DNA of 5,159 nucleotides. Source: JAUZPB01 sp037140715. GTDB taxonomy: Bacteria; Bacteroidota; Ignavibacteria; Ignavibacteriales; SURF-24. The translations under genes and the position numbers were made by a program. Numbering within the stretch: the stretch's first letter is position 1; each line of letters begins with the position of its first letter. Under the pieces are notes generated by a model. It was not told where the DNA came from. It worked only from the letters and a program-made list of their open reading frames with translations, and did not search any database. Below, one piece after another: positions 1-5,159 of this stretch. The DNA lies in contig JBAXDX010000129.1 of NCBI GenBank assembly GCA_037140715.1, forward strand, positions 1-5,159, in the 5' to 3' direction.

Positions 1-1
1 T

Positions 2-352
2 CAGAAATTTCTTCAGATATTTCTGAAACGTAAATTCGAAGTGCAGATATGCGATTCAGAAGAGACATTTTATGAAAAACTGAATAACTCAGTATTTGAT
101 ATTATACTGATGGATATTTCATTACGCGGTAAAAAAGACGGTCTGCAGTTAACCAGGGAAATCAGGCAAAATGAAAAATACAAAAAACTGCCGGTCGTAG
201 GCCTTTCGGCTCATGCTTTCCAGAAAGATAAGGATAATGCATATAACGCGGGTGTGGATGTTTTTCTGACCAAGCCTGTACAAAATGACGTTCTAATGGA
301 TACGATCATAAGGACTCTCGAGGAAAAATCAGGTATTAACATAGCAAGCTGA
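2..352 (+). CDS. Response-regulator receiver domain, C-terminal part (5' end outside window)
   Basis: The frame is open from base 2 to a TGA at 350-352, giving 116 residues with no start needed inside the window. A GTG at 41 is in frame but would begin inside the domain, so the true start lies upstream. What remains is a CheY-like receiver from about helix 1 onward: the phospho-acceptor Asp in LMDISLRG, the conserved Ser of GLSAHA, and the Lys of LTKPV that contacts the phosphoryl group. The N-terminal acidic pair of the active site would be upstream. The protein ends soon after the last helix, so this is either a stand-alone receiver or the tail of a hybrid histidine kinase; the SAHAFQKDKDNAYNAGVD stretch reads more like receivers fused to hybrid kinases, which is an impression from family knowledge. 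It lies 15 bp before the repeat element at 368. Its phosphodonor and output are unknown. Confidence 0.88.
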   Translation, partial: QKFLQIFLKRKFEVQICDSEETFYEKLNNSVFDIILMDISLRGKKDGLQLTREIRQNEKYKKLPVVGLSAHAFQKDKDNAYNAGVDVFLTKPVQNDVLMDTIIRTLEEKSGINIAS

Positions 353-367
353 TTTTATAGAAAAATA

Positions 368-498
368 GTAACTACTCAGCATGTTTTTGAGATGTTTATA
401 TTTCAGCTCAAAATCACACTTTTAATTTATTTTTTAATAATTGGAAAGTGTGAAAACAGCCTGAATTCGATAATTCTAAAATTATGCTGAGTAGTTAC
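368..498. mobile_element. Complete 131-bp MITE-like element, copy 1, with 15-bp terminal inverted repeats
   Basis: The ends GTAACTACTCAGCAT (368-382) and ATGCTGAGTAGTTAC (484-498) are perfect inverted complements. The interior is AT-rich, has no coding capacity, and is built of further inverted repeats: TTTTGAG/CTCAAAA (385-391/407-413), TCACACTTT/AAAGTGTGA (414-422/445-453) and GAATT/AATTC (463-467/472-476). The right 73 bp recur, reverse-complemented, at 5087-5159 with 64 of 73 positions identical by my alignment. Size, terminal repeats, lack of genes and a second copy fit a non-autonomous transposable element. No target-site duplication is evident: the flanks are gaaaata on the left and aaaattt on the right, only loosely alike. 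I cannot assign the ends to a named IS family. Alternatively it is a structured intergenic repeat acting at RNA level, for example ending transcription of the receiver gene just upstream. Confidence 0.65.
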
Positions 499-524
499 AA
501 AATTTGCAACTATTCATCTATAAT

Positions 525-541
525 ATATAGCCCGGCTATAT
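525..541. repeat. Perfect short palindrome ATATAGCC-C-GGCTATAT
   Basis: Two perfect 8-bp arms surround a single central C. As RNA the stem would open to about six pairs around a CCCGG loop; as DNA it is a compact dyad of the size bound by a dimeric regulator. It sits 26 bp beyond the first repeat element and 13 bp before the terminator-like hairpin. Its function is unknown. Confidence 0.4.
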
Positions 542-554
542 CAATAAAATTTTT

Positions 555-605
555 AAAGGATAGTTTTTTCTAAATTTTTATTTGGAAAGAATCTATCCTT
601 TTTAT
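555..605. terminator. Terminator-like hairpin with flanking A and T runs
   Basis: AAAGGATAG (555-563) pairs perfectly with CTATCCTTT (593-601). After one mismatch the stem can continue through the T-run at 565-569 with AAGAA at 587-591, including one G-T pair. A run of T follows the right arm on the plus strand, and TTTAAAAATTTT follows on the minus strand, so it could work in both directions. The stem is AT-rich and the loop long, so it is weaker than a classic intrinsic terminator. It could end transcription from the receiver gene through the repeat element, insulating the FKBP gene downstream. Confidence 0.45.
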
Positions 606-719
606 ATATCTCTTCAATTTTAACTTATTCTATGCCAACAATGAAACATATTCCTGTTCTCAGATGTATCATAGCGCGGGAGTATTACAGTTTTTAACTG
701 CTCTGCTTAAAAATTATAG

Positions 720-751
720 ATTGCTAAAATAACATTTATGCTGTAATTTTG
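720..751 (+). promoter_or_regulatory. Candidate Bacteroidota-type promoter for the FKBP gene
   Basis: ATTG (720-723), a 20-bp spacer and TAATTTTG (744-751) match the -33/-7 pattern TTTG-N19-21-TAnnTTTG known for the Bacteroidota primary sigma factor, with one mismatch in the upstream box. Transcription would begin near 758, giving a leader of about 70 nt before the ATG at 830. That leader contains a small ACCCG/CGGGT stem (766-770/781-785). Such short motifs arise often by chance in AT-rich DNA, and the assignment of the organism to that group is itself inferred. Confidence 0.33.
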
Positions 752-818
752 AGCTTTAATTTTTGACCCGGCTAATTTAACGGGTAAGGTTCTTATTATA
801 GCACACTATTTTATACAC

Positions 819-824
819 AAGGAG
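819..824 (+). promoter_or_regulatory. Shine-Dalgarno site AAGGAG of the FKBP gene
   Basis: AAGGAG ends five bases before the ATG at 830. It is the clearest ribosome-binding site in the window and fixes this start. The two-component genes on the other strand have no comparable site. Confidence 0.75.
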
Positions 825-829
825 AATTA

Positions 830-1534
830 ATGAAAATTCAATTAATGGCACTTATTGCACTACTGGGTTTTGGAATTGCTGCATGCCAGCAAGGCGATAT
901 AAAAAAAGCAGACCTCAAGACACAAAAAGATAAAGTCAGCTACAGCATCGGACTCGATATTGGTAAGAACCTGAAGAAGCAAAGCATCGAAATCGATGCA
1001 AAGTCTCTTTTACAGGGCTTAAAGGATGCTACAGTTAAAGACAGTCTTTTCCTCTTAACTGATGCTGAAATTCAGGAAACTATGATGGCATTCCAAAAAG
1101 AAATGATGGAAAAACAGCAGGCGAAGCTGAAAGAATCAGGAGAAAAGGGTAAGAAAGAAGGCGAAGCTTTCCTCGCCGCTAACAAATCAAAGCCTGGTGT
1201 TATAACCCTGCCAAGCGGACTTCAATATAAAGTAATCAAGGATGGCAATGGACCAATGCCTAAGCTTACTGATAAGGTAAAATGTAACTACATCGGTACT
1301 CTTATTAATGGAACAGAATTCGACAACTCCTATAAGAGAAGCGAACCTGCTACATTCCCGTTAAACGGAGTTATCAAAGGCTGGACAGAAGCTCTTCAGC
1401 TTATGAAAGCCGGCGCAAAGTGGCAGTTATTCATTCCTGCCCAACTGGGCTATGGCGATCAGGGTGCTGGTCAGACCATTCCGCCAGGTTCTACACTAAT
1501 TTTTGAAGTTGAACTTGTAAGCATAGAAAAGTAA
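830..1534 (+). CDS. FKBP-type peptidyl-prolyl cis-trans isomerase, lipoprotein (FkpA/Mip-like)
   Basis: The 234-residue protein is predicted to catalyse cis-trans isomerisation of X-Pro bonds and to assist folding of exported proteins in the periplasm. Residues 1-19 are a lipoprotein signal: a short basic start, a hydrophobic stretch and the lipobox IAAC, with Cys19 as the lipidation site. Gln follows the Cys, so there is no inner-membrane retention Asp. Residues about 31-118 form the helical FKBP N-terminal dimerisation domain (KVSYSIGLDIGKNLK and a long charged helix at 79-118). Residues about 127-232 are the FKBP catalytic domain. The pocket residues are present: Tyr154, Phe164-Asp165, Val181-Ile182, Trp185, Tyr208 in GYGD and Phe225. 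Length and order match the FkpA/Mip family, so it should be active. The start is set by AAGGAG five bases upstream. It is a single-gene unit between a candidate promoter and a strong hairpin, convergent with the two-component operon. Confidence 0.95.
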   Translation: MKIQLMALIALLGFGIAACQQGDIKKADLKTQKDKVSYSIGLDIGKNLKKQSIEIDAKSLLQGLKDATVKDSLFLLTDAEIQETMMAFQKEMMEKQQAKLKESGEKGKKEGEAFLAANKSKPGVITLPSGLQYKVIKDGNGPMPKLTDKVKCNYIGTLINGTEFDNSYKRSEPATFPLNGVIKGWTEALQLMKAGAKWQLFIPAQLGYGDQGAGQTIPPGSTLIFEVELVSIEK

Positions 1535-1539
1535 TTTAA

Positions 1540-1572
1540 TGAAAGCTGTCAGCATTGAGCTGACAGCTTTCA
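1540..1572. terminator. Strong hairpin after the FKBP gene, probable terminator
   Basis: GAAAGCTGTCAGC (1541-1553) and GCTGACAGCTTTC (1559-1571) form a perfect 13-bp stem, 14 with the outer T-A pair, around the loop ATTGA. It begins 5 bases after the FKBP stop codon. The following T-tract is poor (aattt), so termination may be only moderately efficient, but the stem would also stabilise the mRNA 3' end. As a palindrome it can also act on transcripts coming from the convergent kinase operon. Confidence 0.8.
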
Positions 1573-1857
1573 ATTTAGAAGCAGTCAGTAATTACATCTT
1601 TTGGACAACTTATCGGGTTTTTGATTTATATTCTTCGATTCTCTTAGTCTGTGATTAAGAGGGAAATTTGCGTACACCTCTGGCACAGAATATCATTCCA
1701 AAAAGTAAAATCATCTTTCCGCGCGTTAAAAAACTATTCTTACCAGGTAGGAAATTTCGTTGATATTAGCTTTATTCGTACGGATGTCCCTATAAAACAG
1801 GGGTTCCATGACAGAATCGTCAGCGTTAAGTATGTCTTCTCGGCAACAGGTTTAACT
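1573..1857. other. Intergenic stretch between convergent genes, no supported gene
   Basis: This 285-bp gap separates the FKBP terminator from the kinase stop codon. A plus-strand frame opens at a GTG (1651) and runs 60 bp into the kinase gene, but it has no ribosome-binding site and no recognisable motif, so I do not call it. On the minus strand the frame after the kinase TAA reaches another stop within two codons, then stays open for about 40 codons without an obvious start. A weak stem, CTCTTA/TAAGAG, lies at 1641-1646/1656-1661. By eye the stretch from about 1660 to 1857 is less AT-rich than the other gaps and reads more like coding DNA, so a decayed gene fragment or untranslated RNA is possible. 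Confidence 0.4.
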
Positions 1858-3498
1858 TTAGATGAGCTTCTGAACCGCTTCGAGCATTTTTTCAAATTCA
1901 TAAGGTTTTGTAAGTACTAAATCTATTTGGGAATCATTAATTGCCTTATCCACGGCGGCAGAAGTGCTTCCGGTAGAAAGTATTACCGGGATATGGATAT
2001 TAAGCTCTTTCAGCTTGTTTATGAATGTAAGTCCATCCATTTCAGGCATTTTATAATCAATTATTAATAAATCGACCTTAATTTCTTCTGTCAGCACCTT
2101 TAATGCCTCGGCGCCATTCTGAACAGTAATAACATCAAAGTCATAGGATTCGAGCAACTCGGCAAGCAGGTTCCTCAACATTATTTCATCGTCAGCCAGA
2201 AGAATTATTTTTTCGGTCTTAACCTCTGTGTCTCCGGCTGAAGTCTTCTTTGATGATGGAATATAAACGATAAATTCCGTTCCCTGTCCCTTCTTACTCT
2301 TAATATCGATATGTCCGTTATGAGCCTTAACAATTCCATAAGTAACATAAAGTCCGAGTCCGGAGACAGTTTCCTTCCTTTTCGTTGAAAAATAAGGGTC
2401 GAATATTTTAGTCATGTTGTTTTCATCAATACCATCACCTGTATCCTTAATCGAAAAACATACATAGTTGCCTTTATTTAGAAGCGGATAATCAAATAAA
2501 TTTTTTTCATTTATGGTAAAATTATAAGAGCTAAGAGTAATCGTTCCCTCTTCCTTAATTGCCTCTTTTGCATTAATGCAGAGATTTAGTAACACCTGAT
2601 AAATCTCTGTAGCATTTCCTAATATATCAGGAAGCTCAGAGGCAAAGTTATGCTCTATTTTAATTTTATCAGGGAATGTCTGCACAACTGCGTTTAAAAG
2701 CTCCTTAATCAGATCAAGTGGCTTGATAAGAATTTTTTTTTTCGTTGTTTTGCCGTAAGAAAGAAGCCCCCTGGTAAGTTCTGCTGCACGTACCGAGCAA
2801 CTTTCTATATTATCAATCAGATACTGTACTTCGGATTTATCCGAAAGCTTCTTTTTTAAAAGATTCAGGCTGGCGAATATACTCGAAAGAAGATTATTAA
2901 AGTCATGCGCCATACCGCTTGCCAGTTTGCCAATAGTTTCAAGCTTCTGAGACTGCATAAGCTTATCCTGAAGAGCGTTATTCAGATTGCGCGTAACAAT
3001 ATTATTTGCGCTGACAGCAAAAATGGACGAGAAATGTTCAATACTGCTGATTTCACTTGGTAAATAGACTTCAGAAGATTTGGCAAGTATTGTAACTGAA
3101 AGCAACTCATCTTCAATAAAACTGGGAGTAAGTAGCAGTCGTTTTTTATTAAGCAAAACAGTAAGCCCGTGTCCTATTACTTTTGTATCATCTTCGTTAA
3201 TAACAAGTGATTTCTTATTAAGCTTCAGCCATTGCGCTATATATATAAGATTGTTTTTTATTTCAGCAATTACAAAATCGGCATCAGTAACCGTTCCTTC
3301 CTGGTCGAGTATCCTGTAGTCAATCTGCTCTTTTACGGACTCATGGAGAAAAATAATAATACCGAGACTGCTGTGGGTTAGCATTAATTCCTGCGATAGA
3401 ACTTCAGCGGTCAATGCATCGAGAGAGTTCTCGTTAAGGAAAAGCTTAAATATTTTTTCCCATTCGTGCTGAAAAAGTAGTAAAGGATCATGATTCAT
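1858..3498 (-). CDS. Soluble hybrid histidine kinase: GAF-like sensor, HisKA, HATPase, C-terminal receiver
   Basis: The 546-residue protein has no membrane segment, so it should sense a cytoplasmic signal. Residues about 12-170 look like a GAF-type sensor (hydrophobic SLGIIIFLHE, then LLTPSFIEDELLSVTILAK and a helix into the kinase); the fold is inferred from pattern and the ligand is unknown. The HisKA helix at about 180-250 carries the phospho-acceptor His198 in MAHDFNN. The ATPase domain at about 290-415 has its N box (LNLCINAKEA, Asn309), G1 box DTGDGID (352-358), F box FDPYFSTK (366-373) and G2 box GLGLY (380-384), all apparently intact. Residues 429-546 form a receiver with Asp436-Asp437, acceptor Asp481, Ser508/Thr509 and Lys531. 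There is no HPt domain. The ATG overlaps the end of the regulator gene by 11 bases with no clear Shine-Dalgarno site, suggesting translational coupling. It probably phosphorylates the adjacent NtrC-type regulator, with its own receiver as a competing or modulating acceptor. Confidence 0.93.
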   Translation of the reverse strand: MNHDPLLLFQHEWEKIFKLFLNENSLDALTAEVLSQELMLTHSSLGIIIFLHESVKEQIDYRILDQEGTVTDADFVIAEIKNNLIYIAQWLKLNKKSLVINEDDTKVIGHGLTVLLNKKRLLLTPSFIEDELLSVTILAKSSEVYLPSEISSIEHFSSIFAVSANNIVTRNLNNALQDKLMQSQKLETIGKLASGMAHDFNNLLSSIFASLNLLKKKLSDKSEVQYLIDNIESCSVRAAELTRGLLSYGKTTKKKILIKPLDLIKELLNAVVQTFPDKIKIEHNFASELPDILGNATEIYQVLLNLCINAKEAIKEEGTITLSSYNFTINEKNLFDYPLLNKGNYVCFSIKDTGDGIDENNMTKIFDPYFSTKRKETVSGLGLYVTYGIVKAHNGHIDIKSKKGQGTEFIVYIPSSKKTSAGDTEVKTEKIILLADDEIMLRNLLAELLESYDFDVITVQNGAEALKVLTEEIKVDLLIIDYKMPEMDGLTFINKLKELNIHIPVILSTGSTSAAVDKAINDSQIDLVLTKPYEFEKMLEAVQKLI

Positions 3499-4897
3499 AT
3501 TGTTTCAGGTTATACTTAATAATTTTTGAATATAAAGTTTTTTGACTGATACCGAGCAGGCGTGCCGTATTTTCACGATTCCATTTGTTAAAGTCAAGCG
3601 CTTTTTTTATGTGCGCCATTTCAAGTTCATCAAGTGAAACAATAGTGTCAGTTTTTGAAGTCTCTAAATGCTGTATTTGTGGTGGATGCTGTTCCGGATA
3701 TTGAGGCATAATAGCCGATGACGCATGTGAATATGCTGTGGGAAGGCTTAGCTCTTCATGTGTAATAATTCTGTCTTCGGCAAATATTATTGCGCGCTCC
3801 ACTATATGCTGAAGTTCGCGCACATTCCCAGGGAATTTATAATTAAGCAGAGCCTCTTCGGCCTCGGTTGAAAAAATTTTCGGGTCACGTACCGGTGACT
3901 TTATGCTGAGGAAGTGCTTCGCCAGCACAAGAATATCATCAATTCGGCCTCTAAGGGGTGGAATTGTAAGAGTAATAACATTAAGACGGAAGAGCAGGTC
4001 GCGCCGGAAGTTTTTCTTTTCCGATTCCTCTATGAGATTCTTATTAGTTGCGCCAATTACCCTGACGCTTGATTTAAGATTAACAACGCCACCTACTCTG
4101 CGATACTCTCCGTTTTCGAGGAAGCGGAGAAGTTTCGGCTGAAGCGTCAGCGACATCTCTCCAATTTCATCGAGAAAAAGCGTCCCGCCATCAGCAATTT
4201 CGACCAGCCCCTGTTTTGGGGTTTTCGCGTCTGTAAAAGCTCCTTTTTCATGACCGAACAACTCGCTTTCAATCAACTGATCCGGCAAAGATGCACAGTT
4301 TACAATTACGAAAGGCTTTTCAGAGCGAACAGAATTAGTGTGTATAAACTCGGCGAACAGCTCCTTGCCAGTACCAGTCTCACCTTCGAGCAAAATATTG
4401 GAATCGGACTTGGCCGCTCTCATAGCAAGATTAATAGTATGTTGAATAGACTTGCTTTCGCCGATAATTTTGGTTGATATCTTCTGGTTAATCTTAGTGG
4501 AAAGGATAGTGTTCTTTACAATCAGTTCCTTATGTTCGAGCGCTCTTCCGATTGTAAGTAAAAGATCGTCAAAGTCATAAGGCTTGGAAATAAAGTCGTA
4601 AGCCCCTTTTTTAATACATTCTATAGCAGTACGCATCTCCGATTTAGCGGTAAGCATAATTACCTGCAGATTAGGGGAGTAAGTCTTAATAAAACTAAGA
4701 ACCTCGTCACCCATAACCTCATGCATTTCAAGATCAAGCAACAGGAGGTCGTAATTTTTATTTTTTATATTTTCTATCGCAAATTTACCATCATAAACCA
4801 CATCAACCGAGTAACCATTGGTTACAAGTTCTTCTTTCAGCAGGTAGCATAGCGTTTCGTCATCGTCAGCGATAAGTATTCTGGATTTCATTTTCAT
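3488..4897 (-). CDS. NtrC-family sigma-54-dependent response regulator (receiver, AAA+, Fis-type HTH)
   Basis: This DNA-binding activator would use ATP hydrolysis to open promoters bound by sigma-54 RNA polymerase. I chose the ATG at 4897 (469 aa, MKMKSRILIADDD), which starts just before the first receiver strand as usual in this family; a TTG at 4906 would add three residues and an ATG at 4891 would remove two. Numbering from 4897: receiver about 4-120 with Asp11-13, acceptor Asp55, Thr83 and Lys105; AAA+ domain about 142-385 with Walker A GETGTGKE (172-179), GAFTDA loop (219-224), Walker B GGTLFLDEIGE (237-247), arginine-rich FRRDLLFRLN (297-306) and sensor II FPGNVREL (355-362). A Pro/Gln/His-rich linker leads to the Fis-type helix-turn-helix (about 425-465, NRENTARLLGISQKTLYSKI). 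The sigma-54 loop is GAFTDA rather than the textbook GAFTGA. It is the first gene of the operon, overlapping the kinase gene by 11 bases. Target genes cannot be told from the window. Confidence 0.95.
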   Translation of the reverse strand: MKMKSRILIADDDETLCYLLKEELVTNGYSVDVVYDGKFAIENIKNKNYDLLLLDLEMHEVMGDEVLSFIKTYSPNLQVIMLTAKSEMRTAIECIKKGAYDFISKPYDFDDLLLTIGRALEHKELIVKNTILSTKINQKISTKIIGESKSIQHTINLAMRAAKSDSNILLEGETGTGKELFAEFIHTNSVRSEKPFVIVNCASLPDQLIESELFGHEKGAFTDAKTPKQGLVEIADGGTLFLDEIGEMSLTLQPKLLRFLENGEYRRVGGVVNLKSSVRVIGATNKNLIEESEKKNFRRDLLFRLNVITLTIPPLRGRIDDILVLAKHFLSIKSPVRDPKIFSTEAEEALLNYKFPGNVRELQHIVERAIIFAEDRIITHEELSLPTAYSHASSAIMPQYPEQHPPQIQHLETSKTDTIVSLDELEMAHIKKALDFNKWNRENTARLLGISQKTLYSKIIKYNLKQYES

Positions 4898-5086
4898 AGC
4901 AGGCAAATATTTTCCGATTATGAGTGAAATATAAGGAAAATACCTAAAATATCATATAAAAATATATCAGAGACCAGCTCAAAAGTCCAGCCCAAATATA
5001 TATCTGATAAAAATCAATTGTATATTAACAGGTAAAATTTTATATTAGCGGAACATTGTCCATAATATTAAATAGAAACAAATAAT
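4898..5086 (-). promoter_or_regulatory. Leader/promoter region of the two-component operon
   Basis: This very AT-rich gap lies between the regulator start and the second repeat element and must hold the operon promoter unless transcription enters from beyond the window. An inverted pair TATCAGA/TCTGATA (4965-4971/5003-5009) flanks two CCAGC direct repeats (4974-4978 and 4987-4991) and could be an operator. On the minus strand TATATTTG (5000-4993) matches the TAnnTTTG -7 box, but the nearest upstream TTG is only 14 bp away instead of about 20. No -24/-12 sigma-54 motif was found, so sigma-54 autoregulation is not supported. A GGAAAA stretch about a dozen bases before the ATG is a poor ribosome-binding site. 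Confidence 0.4.
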
Positions 5087-5159
5087 GTAACTACTCAGCA
5101 TAACTTAAAAAGTATCGAATTCGGACTATTTTCACACTTTCCAATTGTTAAAAAATAAT
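5087..5159. mobile_element. MITE-like element, copy 2, cut by the right window edge, opposite orientation to copy 1
   Basis: The end GTAACTACTCAGCA is followed by sequence matching the reverse complement of copy 1 from base 498 leftward, with 64 of 73 positions identical and no gaps. The terminal repeat is perfect and the block TTTTCACACTTTCCAATT (5129-5146) is unchanged, while the stretch at 5104-5112 and single bases nearby have diverged. The remaining part, about 58 bp if the length is the same, and the outer terminal repeat lie beyond the window. The small GAATT/AATTC hairpin of copy 1 is not kept here. Because the orientation is inverted, the same end of each copy faces the genes between them. 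Confidence 0.65.

Noticed and set aside
499..829. A gene in the gap before the FKBP gene
   Set aside because: Only very short frames exist (for example about 19 codons from the ATG at 641) with no ribosome-binding site; the stretch is AT-rich and holds hairpins and a promoter candidate instead.
838..853. TGGCAC followed by TTGCA, resembling a sigma-54 -24/-12 promoter
   Set aside because: The two boxes are separated by 3 bases rather than 5, and the site lies inside the FKBP signal-peptide codons.
1681..1700. TGGCACAGAATATCATT as a sigma-54 promoter
   Set aside because: The -24-like box is present but there is no GC at the -12 position and no gene correctly placed downstream.
1651..1920. 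Plus-strand open frame of 89 codons beginning with GTG
   Set aside because: It has no ribosome-binding site and no recognisable domain, and its last 60 bases are antisense to the conserved C-terminus of the kinase receiver. It is best explained as chance.
3080..3319. Plus-strand open frame inside the kinase gene
   Set aside because: It is antisense to the sensor region of a well-supported gene, has Ser-rich low-complexity content and no domain.
3903..4477. Two plus-strand open frames inside the regulator gene (3903-4142 and 4250-4477)
   Set aside because: They lie opposite the highly conserved AAA+ domain, whose constraint explains the open frames; neither shows a motif.
1..5159. CRISPR array, tRNA/rRNA, toxin-antitoxin or defence genes, transposase
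   Set aside because: I found no regularly spaced direct repeats, no tRNA-like fold with conserved loops and no matching protein domains on either strand.

Overview
The window is 5.16 kb of AT-rich bacterial DNA with four protein-coding genes, one cut by the left edge, and two copies of a short inverted-repeat-ended element. The proteins are an outer-membrane-type FKBP lipoprotein, an NtrC-type regulator and a soluble hybrid histidine kinase. Shine-Dalgarno sites are weak or absent at the two-component genes, and one promoter candidate has the form TTG-N20-TAnnTTTG. Together these fit a member of the Bacteroidota/Ignavibacteriota/Chlorobiota group. That placement is inference from style; no marker gene is present.

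Layout, left to right. Positions 2-352 (+) hold the C-terminal part of a response-regulator receiver domain whose start lies outside the window. Fifteen bases after its stop is a complete 131-bp element (368-498) with 15-bp perfect terminal inverted repeats and internal hairpins. Positions 499-829 are non-coding and hold a short palindrome, a terminator-like hairpin and a candidate promoter. Positions 830-1534 (+) encode an FKBP-type peptidyl-prolyl isomerase lipoprotein, closed by a strong hairpin at 1540-1572. Positions 1573-1857 hold no gene that I can support.

On the minus strand, 4897 to 1858 is a two-gene operon read right to left. It encodes an NtrC-family sigma-54 activator (receiver, AAA+, Fis-type HTH), followed with an 11-base overlap by a soluble GAF-like/HisKA/HATPase/receiver hybrid kinase. 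About 180 bp of AT-rich leader separate this operon from a second copy of the element, which starts at 5087 and runs off the right edge.

The kinase and regulator most likely form one signalling pair: the kinase senses a cytoplasmic cue and phosphorylates the activator, which then drives sigma-54 promoters elsewhere. I saw no convincing -24/-12 promoter inside the window. The FKBP gene converges on this operon and looks functionally independent.

The least ordinary feature is the pair of about 88% identical elements in opposite orientation that bracket the FKBP gene and the two-component operon. I did not find a defence system, CRISPR array, RNA gene of known family, transposase or other clearly undescribed gene system.
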